DNA from: Sulfuritalea sp.
GTDB taxonomy: Bacteria > Pseudomonadota > Gammaproteobacteria > Burkholderiales > Rhodocyclaceae
Reading direction: 5' to 3'
NCBI GenBank assembly: GCA_023229685.1
Contig: JALNYT010000001.1
Coordinates: 310,001 to 374,000 of the forward strand
DNA length: 64,000 nt
In this document: in pieces, positions 34,416 to 43,038 of the stretch
Layout: each line of letters begins with the position of its first letter
Position numbering within the stretch: position 1 is the stretch's first letter
Position numbers and translations under genes: made by a program
Notes under the pieces: generated by a model
The model's input: the letters and a program-made list of their open reading frames with translations, nothing else
Told to the model about the DNA's origin: nothing
Database searches by the model: none

Positions 34416-34618
34416 GGAACGGGGACTTTCCTTGGACGGGATTCGATTCCCGATTTGGACATTCTATTCCGATGCCGGACGCGTATCGCGCAAACTGCGG
34501 CTTGCGCAGCACGCCGTTTCCCGCCGGCACCGCCGGGAGAAGGAAACCGTTGCGGAGGCGAAGCCTTCCCTGACCCTGCTGCCGGTCGGTGTGGGCAAGC
34601 CGGCGACGGGCGGCACCG

Positions 34619-34647
34619 TGGCATCGTTGATCAATTGTCGCTATACT
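34619..34647 (+). promoter_or_regulatory. Candidate promoter of the small gene at 34684
   Basis: TATACT (34642-34647) is a good -10 box; TGGCAT 17 bp upstream is a weak -35. It lies 36 bp before the start codon, in the 268-bp divergent region with potA, where I see no other feature. Confidence 0.3.
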
Positions 34648-34683
34648 GAAACTGCAAGTCTTGAACAGGGACAGGGGAATGCG

Positions 34684-34947
34684 ATGAACGCCGAAACCAA
34701 GACGAAAATTGTTGTCCTGACGGGAAATTACCGGATCACCGGAAGCATAGACCTGCTGCCGGGAGCCCGACTGACGGATTTCCTTTTGGAATGCCGGGAG
34801 TTCATGGCCATCACCGACGCCGAGGTCTGGGATTTGAATGGTCGCAGGCTGTTTGCCAGCAGCTTCATGAATATCAATCGCGACCATATCGAGATGGTCA
34901 TGCCCGAAGACACAGCGACGAAGGGCCTTGGCCGCCCGGCGGCCTGA
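34684..34947 (+). CDS. Small conserved-looking protein of unknown function (DUF6812-like)
   Basis: An 87-residue cytoplasmic protein. The pattern KIVVLTGNYRITGSIDLLPG, then RLTDFLLECREFMAITDAEV and a C-terminal HIEMVMPEDTA, fits a small beta-barrel family I associate with DUF6812, but the assignment is tentative. The start ATG has GGGGAA upstream and a TATACT -10 box further up. It stands alone between potA (divergent) and the FabH-like gene (convergent). No function can be given. Confidence 0.62.
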   Translation: MNAETKTKIVVLTGNYRITGSIDLLPGARLTDFLLECREFMAITDAEVWDLNGRRLFASSFMNINRDHIEMVMPEDTATKGLGRPAA

Positions 34948-35103
34948 GCAGGACCCACGCCGGGATTTTCTGCGAGCGTCTGCTTCTAATTCCCGGCTAA
35001 ACGCGCATCGGCGTGTTTCTGCCGTGCGATCAACGACGGTCGTTAGCGCGTCAGCGGGTCAAAGCATGTCGATGCCGTGGCGCAATTCCGTCCGGGACAT
35101 CCT

Positions 35104-36147
35104 TCACCCGACCTCTCCCCAGCGCACCACGGTAGCGCCCCACACGTAACCGATGCCGGCGGCGATGGCCACCATGAGGTCGCCATCCTTCAGACGCCCT
35201 TGCCGCAGTCCTTCATGGAGCGAAACCATGAAGTCCACCTGCCCGGCGTGTCCATAGTCTTCCAGATACACCGACTGCCCGGTTGTGAGGCCGAGGGTTT
35301 CCAGGAAGCCGACATGCATCGAGCGCTTGAAGTGCAGCACGTTGAGAAAATCGATATCGGCTCGTGTCGCTCCGCTCTTTTCCAGCGCCCGGTCGATACA
35401 GTTCAGCCAGTTCAGCATGGAGACTTCGTTCAGGCGCGCCTTCATGTGTTCGGCGTCGAATAAGCCAAGGCTGCGGTTGCCGTGGGCGCGCAGCTGCCTC
35501 AGGGTTTCTTCGGGCAGCGTTTCGATCGGCTGTACAGTGCCGCCGTAGCGCACGCCGGTGTCGCGTGAGAGCGAGCCGTCGGTCATGATGTGAGTACCGA
35601 GCACGGCATTGCGTCCCAGTCCGCGCCTGAGAATCAACGCGCCACCCGCTGCCGCGAGGTCGTACATGAATGACACGTCAGGATCCGTGTAGTCGATCAG
35701 GTCGCCGTTGCGATAGCCGCCGACGATCATCACCGTCGCGATATCCGGATCGGCAATCATCATGTCCTTGGCGATCTTGATCGCGGCCAGCGTGGTATTG
35801 CAGCGTTGCTGAAGATCGATGCCCCAGGCGCGGTGCGCGCCGATGCGTTCCTGGATGTAAATGGCCGAGGTGGTCAGCGGATACTCCTTCCACTCCTCGC
35901 CCATGCACAGGATCAGGTCGATCTCCAGGGGATCGATGCCGGTGCGTGCCAGAGCGTCCAGCGCGGCGCGGGCGCCCATTTCCTGGGTGCCGTCTTCCGC
36001 GCCGGGAATGGTCTTCCTGACGATGCCCAGCTTTTCACGCACCGCCGCTGCCGACCAGCGGCCCTCGGTGGCCGCGGCGATTTCCGCCGCGCTCATGTGC
36101 CGCGACGGAAAGTACAGGCCGTAGCCGAGAATGCCGACCTGCTTCAT
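35104..36147 (-). CDS. FabH/KAS III-like condensing enzyme with altered active site
   Basis: A 347-residue thiolase-superfamily protein of the ketoacyl-ACP synthase III type. The nucleophile C116 (QQRCNTTLAAI) and H272 (NVLHFKRS) are present, but the third catalytic position, Asn in GNTSAAS of FabH, is H300 (YGHAGQVD). It is the last gene of the liv/CoA-ligase operon, overlapping the hotdog gene by four bases, so it more likely acts on acyl-CoA in a degradative or modifying pathway than in fatty-acid synthesis. Thiolase-like, OleA-like or HMG-synthase-like roles are possible. Confidence 0.75.
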   Translation of the reverse strand: MKQVGILGYGLYFPSRHMSAAEIAAATEGRWSAAAVREKLGIVRKTIPGAEDGTQEMGARAALDALARTGIDPLEIDLILCMGEEWKEYPLTTSAIYIQERIGAHRAWGIDLQQRCNTTLAAIKIAKDMMIADPDIATVMIVGGYRNGDLIDYTDPDVSFMYDLAAAGGALILRRGLGRNAVLGTHIMTDGSLSRDTGVRYGGTVQPIETLPEETLRQLRAHGNRSLGLFDAEHMKARLNEVSMLNWLNCIDRALEKSGATRADIDFLNVLHFKRSMHVGFLETLGLTTGQSVYLEDYGHAGQVDFMVSLHEGLRQGRLKDGDLMVAIAAGIGYVWGATVVRWGEVG

Positions 36148-37022
36148 GCGGGTCGCGGCCCGCGCTTGTTTCCCAGCTTATTTTCCAAATTGCGCACCAG
36201 CACCAGCGCCTCGCCGTCGCAGATCACGCGCTCGTCGGCGGCAGTGATGCGGGTGGACAGATTGACCAGTTCCTTGTCGGCCCGCAGTCGCGTGATAGCA
36301 ACCGTCGCCGTCAGGGCCTCGCCCGGATGAGCGGCAGACTGAAAGCGCAAGGCCTGCTTCATCCAGCCCGTGCCACGCCCCGGCAGCTGCGTGCCGAGCA
36401 CATCCGAGAACATGCCAGCGAGGAGCGGCCACGGCACGATGCGGCGCTTGAACCCGCGCGCCCGGGCTTCCGCGTCGTCGCGGAAAATCGGGTTGCGGTC
36501 GCCCGTAAGATCGCCGTACTCGTCGAGATCGATGGCGCTGAAAACGCGAGTGCTGCCGGCGCTCATGCCGGGATGCAGGCCGTAGAGTTCGGCATCGCCC
36601 CGCTCTGCCGGATGCGGCGCGGGGGCCACTGCGGGCAAGGTCGCATCGGGCGCCACCGCACGGCAACGCCCGATTGCGGTCGGAATCGCCGTACCGTCAG
36701 CGCCGACTCTTGTGACTTCGGTGGCGATGTCCAGTGTGCCTTCGGTTTCGCCTTCGACACGCAGGGCGACATGGAGGCGGTCACCGACGTAGGTCGGATT
36801 GGGAAACATCAGCGTCTGCTCCAGCTGCACCACGCCGGGGCCGATCTGTTCCGTGAGCGCCTTGCAGATGCAGCTGTAGAGCAACATGCCATGGGCGACC
36901 GTGCCGCCGAAATGACTCTTCGCGGCGAAGTCCGGGTCGCAGTGAATCGGATTGTCGTCGCCGGTCAGTTTCGCGAAGCGGTCGAAATCGGCTTGCAGCA
37001 GCACGCACTGGTAACTGCTCAT
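36144..37022 (-). CDS. Double-hotdog MaoC-like (R)-enoyl-CoA hydratase
   Basis: A 292-residue protein with two MaoC-like halves. The first half carries the hydratase motif FAKLTGDDNPIHCDPDFAAKS (from about residue 13) and GTVAHGMLLY; the second carries YGDLTGDRNPIFRDDAEARA (about residue 165). The Asp-x4-His hydratase pair is intact only in the first half, where the second has NPIF instead of NPIH. It probably hydrates an enoyl-CoA. The ATG at 37022 (MSSYQC) overlaps the CoA-ligase stop; longer extensions are antisense-like. Confidence 0.8.
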   Translation of the reverse strand: MSSYQCVLLQADFDRFAKLTGDDNPIHCDPDFAAKSHFGGTVAHGMLLYSCICKALTEQIGPGVVQLEQTLMFPNPTYVGDRLHVALRVEGETEGTLDIATEVTRVGADGTAIPTAIGRCRAVAPDATLPAVAPAPHPAERGDAELYGLHPGMSAGSTRVFSAIDLDEYGDLTGDRNPIFRDDAEARARGFKRRIVPWPLLAGMFSDVLGTQLPGRGTGWMKQALRFQSAAHPGEALTATVAITRLRADKELVNLSTRITAADERVICDGEALVLVRNLENKLGNKRGPRPA

Positions 37023-38548
37023 CAGGCATGGCCCCCGAACTTCCGGCGCAGCGTCGGCTTGTCGAGTTTGCCGGCGGCATTGCGCGCCACGGCAGGAACG
37101 AACACCACGTATTTCGGCGTCTTGAAACCGGCCAGCCGTGCCCTGCAGTGCGCGATCACCTCCTCGGCGGTGGCCTGCACCCCCGGCTTGAGTGCGACGA
37201 TGGCCTTGCCCACCTCGCCCCACTTGGCGTCAGGGACGCCGATCACCGCCGCCTCGGCCACGCTTTCCATCTGGAAGATGACGTTTTCGACCTCGGCCGG
37301 ATAGACGTTCTCGCCGCCGGATATGTACATGTCCTTGGAGCGATCGACGATGTAGTAATCGCCATCGTCATCGCAATAGGCGATGTCGCCGGTGCGCAGC
37401 CAGCCGTCCTCGAAGGCATTGGCGGTCGCCTCCGGCTGGTGCCAGTAGCCGGGCGTGATGCCGGGGCCGCGCAACAGCAGTTCGCCGCGCTGGTTGGGCC
37501 CCAGGCGCTGGCGCGTTGCCGGGTCGACCACCTTGCCTTCGACGTACATCACCGGCTTGCCCACCGTGCCGACCTTCTTGCGGGCGGTAGCCTCGTCGGT
37601 AAGGAAGACGGTCGGCCCGGTCTCGGTCATGCCGAAACCGAAGCAGATGGTGACGCCCTTGGCCAGGTACTGCTCCAGCAAGGTCTTGGGAATCGGCGCG
37701 CCGCCGCAGGCCCAGTTGCGCACCCGGGAAAAGTTGGCGCTGGCGAAACGTGGATGCTGGCTGAGAAACAGGTAGATCGCCGGCACGCCGAACATTACGG
37801 TCGCTTCCGTCTCCAGCAGTTCCATGGTCTGGTCGACGTCGAACTGGCGCATGATCAGCGTGGTGCCGCCGACCATGATGGTCGGGTTCAGGTAGAGGTT
37901 GAGGCCGCCGGTGTGGAAGTAGGGCAGCACCGAGAGCATCTTGTCCTCGCGCCGCAAGCCGGTGGCCAGCATGCCGTTGACCGCATTGGTGAAGGCCATG
38001 CCCCAGGTTTGCGGCACGCCCTTGGGCTTGCCGGTGGTGCCGGCGGTGTACAGCAGGTACCAGACATCCTCATGCTGGCGCCAGGGCATTTCGATCGTGG
38101 CGCCGGACATTCCGGCCAGGGCTGCTTCATAGCCGGCCACGTCGCTTCGCGGGGCACCCGTCACCATCCGTCGCGTCAGCTGGCAGGCGTCGGCCAGCGC
38201 GGCGCCGGTCTGGTCGAACTCCTCGCCCCAGACCAGTGCCACCGGCTCCGCGTCGGCGGCGATGCCGATCAGCTCGGTCAGCGCCAGACGCCAGTTGAGA
38301 CAGACCATGATCGCACCGATCTTGCCGCATGCGTAGAGCATCTCGACGTAATCGGAGGAGCTGTGCGCCAGCACCGCTACGCGGTCACCGGGCTCGATCT
38401 GCCAGCGCTCGCGCATGAATTCGGCGCAGCGGCTGGCGCGTTCATTGAGTTGCGCGTAGGTGACCGAGCGCGCGCTGTGCAGATCGACCAGCGCGACTTG
38501 CTGCGGAAACTGTTGCGCGTGTTTGACCAGCCAGTCGGGTATCAACAT
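37022..38548 (-). CDS. AMP-forming acyl-CoA ligase
   Basis: A 508-residue ANL-superfamily ligase. The P-loop motif is LLYTAGTTGKPKGVP (about residues 157-171), the A5 motif GFGMTETGP, the hinge GWLRTGDIAY, and the catalytic lysine lies in AAGKLDKPTLRR near the C-terminus. It activates a carboxylic acid to its CoA ester in the cytoplasm. Placement directly after an amino-acid/carboxylate transporter suggests it activates the imported substrate. Medium-chain, aromatic or alicyclic acids are all possible. Confidence 0.87.
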   Translation of the reverse strand: MLIPDWLVKHAQQFPQQVALVDLHSARSVTYAQLNERASRCAEFMRERWQIEPGDRVAVLAHSSSDYVEMLYACGKIGAIMVCLNWRLALTELIGIAADAEPVALVWGEEFDQTGAALADACQLTRRMVTGAPRSDVAGYEAALAGMSGATIEMPWRQHEDVWYLLYTAGTTGKPKGVPQTWGMAFTNAVNGMLATGLRREDKMLSVLPYFHTGGLNLYLNPTIMVGGTTLIMRQFDVDQTMELLETEATVMFGVPAIYLFLSQHPRFASANFSRVRNWACGGAPIPKTLLEQYLAKGVTICFGFGMTETGPTVFLTDEATARKKVGTVGKPVMYVEGKVVDPATRQRLGPNQRGELLLRGPGITPGYWHQPEATANAFEDGWLRTGDIAYCDDDGDYYIVDRSKDMYISGGENVYPAEVENVIFQMESVAEAAVIGVPDAKWGEVGKAIVALKPGVQATAEEVIAHCRARLAGFKTPKYVVFVPAVARNAAGKLDKPTLRRKFGGHA

Positions 38549-38559
38549 CTTGCGATCTC

Positions 38560-39348
38560 CTAATCCGATGAGTCAGGGTAGCTGTCGAAGTCGCGCAGGA
38601 AGGCATCGACTCCTGAACGTGCGACCGGCCCGGCGATCAGTTCGACAAAGCGGCTGCGCTCGGCCTCCAGATCGGTGGCCAATTGCGCACGGTCGCCCCA
38701 CAGCAGGGACTTCGCCGCGCGCAGGGTGCCGACCGGATACCCCGCCATCCGGCGCGCCGCTTTGGCGGCCTCCTCGTGCAGGTCGTCGGCGGCGACGATC
38801 TCGCTGGCCAGGCCCCAGGCCACCGCCTCCTCGGCGCGAATGGTGCGATTCAGCAGCAGCGCTGCCGCGGCCCGACGCCGGCCGGCGAGGCGGCTCACCA
38901 GCGCTGTCCAGCCTCCATCCGGGCCGAATCCGGCCGTGACGTAATGGGCCTTGAACACCGCCTGCGGCGCCAGCAAGACGATGTCGGCCGCCAGCACCAG
39001 ACCGATCGAGCCGCCGGTAACGATGCCATGCACGGCGGCGACCACCGGCTGCGGCAGGTCGATGAGCGCCAGAATGGCCTCGTTCAACTGCCCGACCAGT
39101 TTTTCGCCATAGGCACGCAGATCGCCGCTTTCAGCCTCGCGGCGGAAACGGCGCATGTCGCCGCCGATCGAAAATGCCGGACCTTCGGCCGCCAGCACCA
39201 CGGCGCGACATCCGGCATCGTTCCGCAACTGCGCCAGCGCCGCCAGCAACTCCACCAGCAGCTCGGGGACCAATGCGTTGTGCATTGCCGCCCGGCACAG
39301 AACCACGCGCGCCACGGCATCAGCGCGCTCGACTCGCACCAGACTCAT
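38560..39348 (-). CDS. Enoyl-CoA hydratase/isomerase family protein
   Basis: A 262-residue crotonase-fold protein. The oxyanion-hole segments are GPAFSIGGDMRRF (about 55-67) and GIVTGGSIGLVLAADIVLL (about 107-125). The usual hydratase glutamates are not evident (GSIGL and FGPDGGW replace the typical positions), so isomerase, hydrolase or lyase activity is as likely as hydration. It lies 18 bp after livM and 11 bp before the ligase gene. Confidence 0.83.
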   Translation of the reverse strand: MSLVRVERADAVARVVLCRAAMHNALVPELLVELLAALAQLRNDAGCRAVVLAAEGPAFSIGGDMRRFRREAESGDLRAYGEKLVGQLNEAILALIDLPQPVVAAVHGIVTGGSIGLVLAADIVLLAPQAVFKAHYVTAGFGPDGGWTALVSRLAGRRRAAAALLLNRTIRAEEAVAWGLASEIVAADDLHEEAAKAARRMAGYPVGTLRAAKSLLWGDRAQLATDLEAERSRFVELIAGPVARSGVDAFLRDFDSYPDSSD

Positions 39349-39366
39349 GACGAAGTTATAACCACG

Positions 39367-40443
39367 TCACGGTCGGCCTCGCAGCAGCGCCTTTATTCGC
39401 AGGCGGCCGACGATGCCGGTGGGGAAGAAATACACCGAGAGCACAAACAGCACACCCAGCCACAGCAGCCAGCGGTCGGGATGAAACAGGTTGGCCAAAA
39501 AAGGAATCCCCGACATTGCCGCGGAAGCCTGCGCCATCAATACCTGCAGATAGTTCTGCGCCAGGATGAACAATGCCGAACCGATCACTGCGCCATAGAT
39601 CGTGCCCATGCCGCCGATCACCACGATCAGCAGGATGTCGGTCATGACCTCGAAGGAGAGCATGGTCTTCGGCCCGACGTAACGCAACCAGAGCGCCATC
39701 AGGACGCCGGCCAGCGTGGCGATCAGGGCACCGAGACAGTTGGCCAGCGTGCGATAGATCACCGTGCGGTAACCCAGCGCCTCGGCGCGAAAATCGTTTT
39801 CGCGAATCGCCTGCAGCACCCGGCCGAAAGGCGAATTGACGATGCGCAGCATGAACAGGAACAACGCCAGCGCAGAGAAGAACACCAGGTAATAGGTGAT
39901 CAGCTTGCCGTCCACCACGCGACCGAGGATCTCGGCATCGAACAGGCGAAAGCTCGGCTGCAGGATTTCCGGTACCTTGAAGGTGCGGCCATCCTCGCCG
40001 CCGGTGAAATCGGACATCTGCGATGCCACTACGGAGAAGGCGGAAGCCACCGCCAGAGTGATCATCGCGTAGAAGATGGCGCGCACCCGCAGCGAAAACA
40101 GGCCGATCACCAGCGCCAGCACCAGGGAAAGCGACAGGGCCCCCGCCGTGCCGACAAATACGGCCCACCAGCTGGGCCCCATGCCGTGCAGGGCGAGGCC
40201 GACGCCATACGCGCCGATGCCATAGAACATGGTGTGGGCAAAGGAAACGATGCCGGTGTAGCCGAGCAGCAGGTCGTAGGAGGCGACCAGCACGACGAAG
40301 ACGCAGATCGTCGCGGCGACATTGAGCGAGCGTGCACCGGAGACCAGGAACGGCGCCAGCATGAGGCCGAGCAGGACAACCAGAAGCATCGCAGACAGCG
40401 GGCGGCTGCGCGGCAAGTCACGGGAGAGAAGGGTCCTGATCAT
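39367..40443 (-). CDS. livM: Branched-chain amino acid-type ABC transporter permease LivM
   Basis: A 358-residue inner-membrane permease with about nine hydrophobic helices and the conserved LivM segments YDLLLGYTGIVSFAHTMFYG and GGMGTIYGAVIGSALF. With LivH it forms the channel of a HAAT-family importer. In degradative operons such transporters often import aromatic or dicarboxylic acids rather than amino acids. Confidence 0.9.
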   Translation of the reverse strand: MIRTLLSRDLPRSRPLSAMLLVVLLGLMLAPFLVSGARSLNVAATICVFVVLVASYDLLLGYTGIVSFAHTMFYGIGAYGVGLALHGMGPSWWAVFVGTAGALSLSLVLALVIGLFSLRVRAIFYAMITLAVASAFSVVASQMSDFTGGEDGRTFKVPEILQPSFRLFDAEILGRVVDGKLITYYLVFFSALALFLFMLRIVNSPFGRVLQAIRENDFRAEALGYRTVIYRTLANCLGALIATLAGVLMALWLRYVGPKTMLSFEVMTDILLIVVIGGMGTIYGAVIGSALFILAQNYLQVLMAQASAAMSGIPFLANLFHPDRWLLWLGVLFVLSVYFFPTGIVGRLRIKALLRGRP

Positions 40444-40450
40444 GACGGGG

Positions 40451-41473
40451 TCAACGCTTGGCCACCGGATAGAGCCCCTGCGGACGCCAGAGCAGTACCG
40501 TCACCATCACCAGGATGTCGGAGACGAGTGCAACCTTGGGCGCCAGGAAGCCGGCGTAGTTGGCTACCAGCGCCACCAGCATGGCGCCGATGAAACAGCC
40601 ACCGACCGAGCCGAGGCCGCCGACGATGATGACGATGAATACCAGTACGGTGATCTCGCCGCCGATCGCCGCCGTCAGGGTTTCCTTGTACAGGCCCCAC
40701 ATGACGCCACCGAGACCGGCGAGGGCCGAGCCGGCGACGAAGACGCCGACGAACAGGCGCCGGATGCGGTAGCCCAGGGCTTCGACCATTTCGCCGTTCT
40801 CGACGCCGGCGCGGATCAGCAGGCCGACCTTGGTCCGGTTCAGCACCAGAAACATGGAGATGAATACGGTCAAGCCGACACCGACCGCAATCAGCCGATA
40901 CTTTTCCAGCGCGGCATCGCCGAAAATGAATGCACCGCGGAAGGTCGCCGGCAGTTGCAGGGGAATCTGCTCGGCACCCCAGATGACATGGATCAACTGC
41001 TCGGCGACAATCATGCCGCCCATGGTGATCAGAATCTGTTTGAGATGCAGGCCATACACCGGCCGGATGATGATGCGCTCGAAGGCCCAGCCCAGAAGCC
41101 CGGTGACCAGCATCGCCAGCAGGATGGCAAGACCCACCACCGAAAGGTTCATCCATACCGACTCGGCTTCGACCCAGCTTTTCATCGGCAGCAGCACCAG
41201 CGTGGCGGTAAAGGCGCCGACCGAAACGAAGGCGCCATGACCGAAGTTGAGCACGTCCATCAGGCCGAAAATCAGCGTCAGGCCGCTGGCCATCATGAAC
41301 ACCATCATGCCCATGGCCAACCCGGCCACAGTCAGCGTCACCCAGGTCGGGAAACTGCCCACCAGCGGCAGCATCAGCAGTGCCAGCACCGGCACCAGCA
41401 GCAGCGGCAGCATGTCCACCCGCACTTTGGGCAGGGCGGAATCCTGTGACGCGACTTGCGAAATGCTTGTCAT
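40451..41473 (-). CDS. livH: Branched-chain amino acid-type ABC transporter permease LivH
   Basis: A 340-residue permease with about eight helices; FGLMDVLNFGHGAFVSVGAF and VIIVGGLGSVGGCFIGAM are the conserved LivH segments. An N-terminal extension of about 25 residues precedes the first helix. It lies 7 bp before livM. Confidence 0.9.
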   Translation of the reverse strand: MTSISQVASQDSALPKVRVDMLPLLLVPVLALLMLPLVGSFPTWVTLTVAGLAMGMMVFMMASGLTLIFGLMDVLNFGHGAFVSVGAFTATLVLLPMKSWVEAESVWMNLSVVGLAILLAMLVTGLLGWAFERIIIRPVYGLHLKQILITMGGMIVAEQLIHVIWGAEQIPLQLPATFRGAFIFGDAALEKYRLIAVGVGLTVFISMFLVLNRTKVGLLIRAGVENGEMVEALGYRIRRLFVGVFVAGSALAGLGGVMWGLYKETLTAAIGGEITVLVFIVIIVGGLGSVGGCFIGAMLVALVANYAGFLAPKVALVSDILVMVTVLLWRPQGLYPVAKR

Positions 41474-41485
41474 GTTGTTTTGACC

Positions 41486-42220
41486 CTATTGATGGGCATC
41501 GAGCGACAAGCCCAGCAGTTTGTGCTGCAGCTCCCTGTCGTCGGCCAACGCCGCCATTGACCCGGAATGCACGATGCGTCCGCCGTCCATCACCGCCACC
41601 GAATCGCCCAACGCACAGACAAAACTGAAGTTCTGCTCGACCAGCAGGATGGTCTCTGTCCGCTTGAGCTCGCGGAAGGCGGCGATCATGCCCTGGATGA
41701 TGGCCGGCGCCAGACCCTTGGTCGGCTCATCGATCAGCAGCAGCTTTCTCGGCTCGACGATGGCGCGCGCGATCGCCACCATCTGCTTCTGGCCCCCGGA
41801 CAAGGTACCGGCAGGCTGATTCCAGAATTTCTTCAGCGCGCCGAAAAAGCCGAAAATCCACTCCAGGCGCGCCTCGTCCATCTCGCCCGCACGTTTCACG
41901 CTGCGCGCCGCCAGATAAAGGTTCTCGCGCACCGTGAGGTCGGAAAAGATGCCCATGCTCTCGGGCACATAGGCGATCCCGGAACAGGCGATGTCGGGCG
42001 TCGGGCTTTGCGTGATGTCGCCGCCATCGAAGCGAACCGTGCCGCGCGAGGCATGCCACAAACCCATGATGGTGCGCAGGGTGGTGGTCTTGCCGGCGCC
42101 ATTGCGCCCCAGCAGTACGGTAATGCCGCCCTGCGGCACCACCAGATCCACGCCCTGCAGGATGTGATACTGGCCGATGTGAGTATGCACTCCGGCGAGT
42201 TGCAGCAGCGGGTCAGACAT
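41486..42220 (-). CDS. livF: ABC transporter ATPase LivF
   Basis: A 244-residue ATPase: Walker A GRNGAGKTTTLRTIMG, signature LSGGQKQMVAIARAI, Walker B LLLIDEPTKGLAP. The length and KGLAP box are typical of LivF. The gene overlaps livG by 8 bp. Confidence 0.9.
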   Translation of the reverse strand: MSDPLLQLAGVHTHIGQYHILQGVDLVVPQGGITVLLGRNGAGKTTTLRTIMGLWHASRGTVRFDGGDITQSPTPDIACSGIAYVPESMGIFSDLTVRENLYLAARSVKRAGEMDEARLEWIFGFFGALKKFWNQPAGTLSGGQKQMVAIARAIVEPRKLLLIDEPTKGLAPAIIQGMIAAFRELKRTETILLVEQNFSFVCALGDSVAVMDGGRIVHSGSMAALADDRELQHKLLGLSLDAHQ

Positions 42221-42986
42221 GATCGGCCATCCCCGTTCCGAGATAGGCTTCCTGAACGATGGGCGAGGCCATGACCTCCGCCGGATCGCCGTCGGCCACC
42301 AGATAGCCGTTATGCAGCACGATGATGCGGTCGGCCAGCGAGCGCACCACGTCCATCTTGTGCTCGACCAGCAGGATCGTCTTGTCGCCCAGCGCCTTGA
42401 TGTGATGAATCAGGTCGAGCACCACCGGCACCTCGTCCACGCTCATGCCGGCGGTCGGCTCGTCGAACATGAAGATGTCGGGTTCGAGCGCCAGCAGGAT
42501 CGCGATCTCGAGCTTGCGCTTGTCGCCGTGCGACAGGGCGGCAGCCAGTTCGTGGCGGCGCTCGCTGAGCGCGGTGACATGCAGGAAATGCTCGGCCTTC
42601 TCGATAAGTTCAACATGACTGCCCCACATCGAGATCATGTTCAAGCCGAGTCCGGCACGGCTTTGCACCGTCAGGCGCACATTCTCCAGCACGGTGAGAT
42701 TGGGAAACAGATTGGTGAGTTGAAACGCGCGGCCGATGCCGCGCTTGGTGCGCTGCGGCGCGCCGAGGTGAGTCACGTCCTCGCCATACAGGCGGACCGT
42801 GCCCGCGGTTGGTGACAACTGCCCCGACATGAGGTTGAAGTAGGTCGTCTTGCCGGCCCCGTTCGGGCCGACGATCGCAGTCAGGGTGCCCGGCCGGAAC
42901 TCGCAACTCACGTTATTGACAGCGATGTGTCCGCCAAAGCGGATGCTGACGCCGTGAGTGGAGAGAACGGGATGTTCGGTAGTCAT
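42213..42986 (-). CDS. livG: ABC transporter ATPase LivG
   Basis: About 257 residues: Walker A GPNGAGKTTYFNLMSG, a signature region LSHGDKRKLEIAILLA (H-G in place of the classical GG), Walker B IFMFDEPTAGMS, and the C-terminal YLGTGM typical of LivG. ATG 42986 is preferred over a GTG at 43004, because the latter lies inside a strong hairpin. Confidence 0.88.
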   Translation of the reverse strand: MTTEHPVLSTHGVSIRFGGHIAVNNVSCEFRPGTLTAIVGPNGAGKTTYFNLMSGQLSPTAGTVRLYGEDVTHLGAPQRTKRGIGRAFQLTNLFPNLTVLENVRLTVQSRAGLGLNMISMWGSHVELIEKAEHFLHVTALSERRHELAAALSHGDKRKLEIAILLALEPDIFMFDEPTAGMSVDEVPVVLDLIHHIKALGDKTILLVEHKMDVVRSLADRIIVLHNGYLVADGDPAEVMASPIVQEAYLGTGMADHV

Positions 42987-42996
42987 GCGAAGGACT

Positions 42997-43024
42997 TTCG
43001 CCACGCCGCACGCGGCGTGGCGAA
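42997..43024 (-). promoter_or_regulatory. Perfect hairpin between livK and livG
   Basis: A 13-bp perfect inverted repeat (TTCGCCACGCCGC and its complement) centred near 43010 lies between the livK stop (43039) and the livG start (42986). Without a T-run it is more likely a processing or stabilising element that lets the binding-protein mRNA accumulate above the rest of the operon. Confidence 0.5.
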
Positions 43025-43038
43025 TGCCGTCTTCTGTT

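Noticed and set aside
38683..40593. Open frame of 636 codons on the plus strand
   Set aside because: It runs antisense through the enoyl-CoA hydratase and livM genes, which have clear families. Its translation is low-complexity (rich in Gln, His, Arg), typical of antisense frames in GC-rich DNA.
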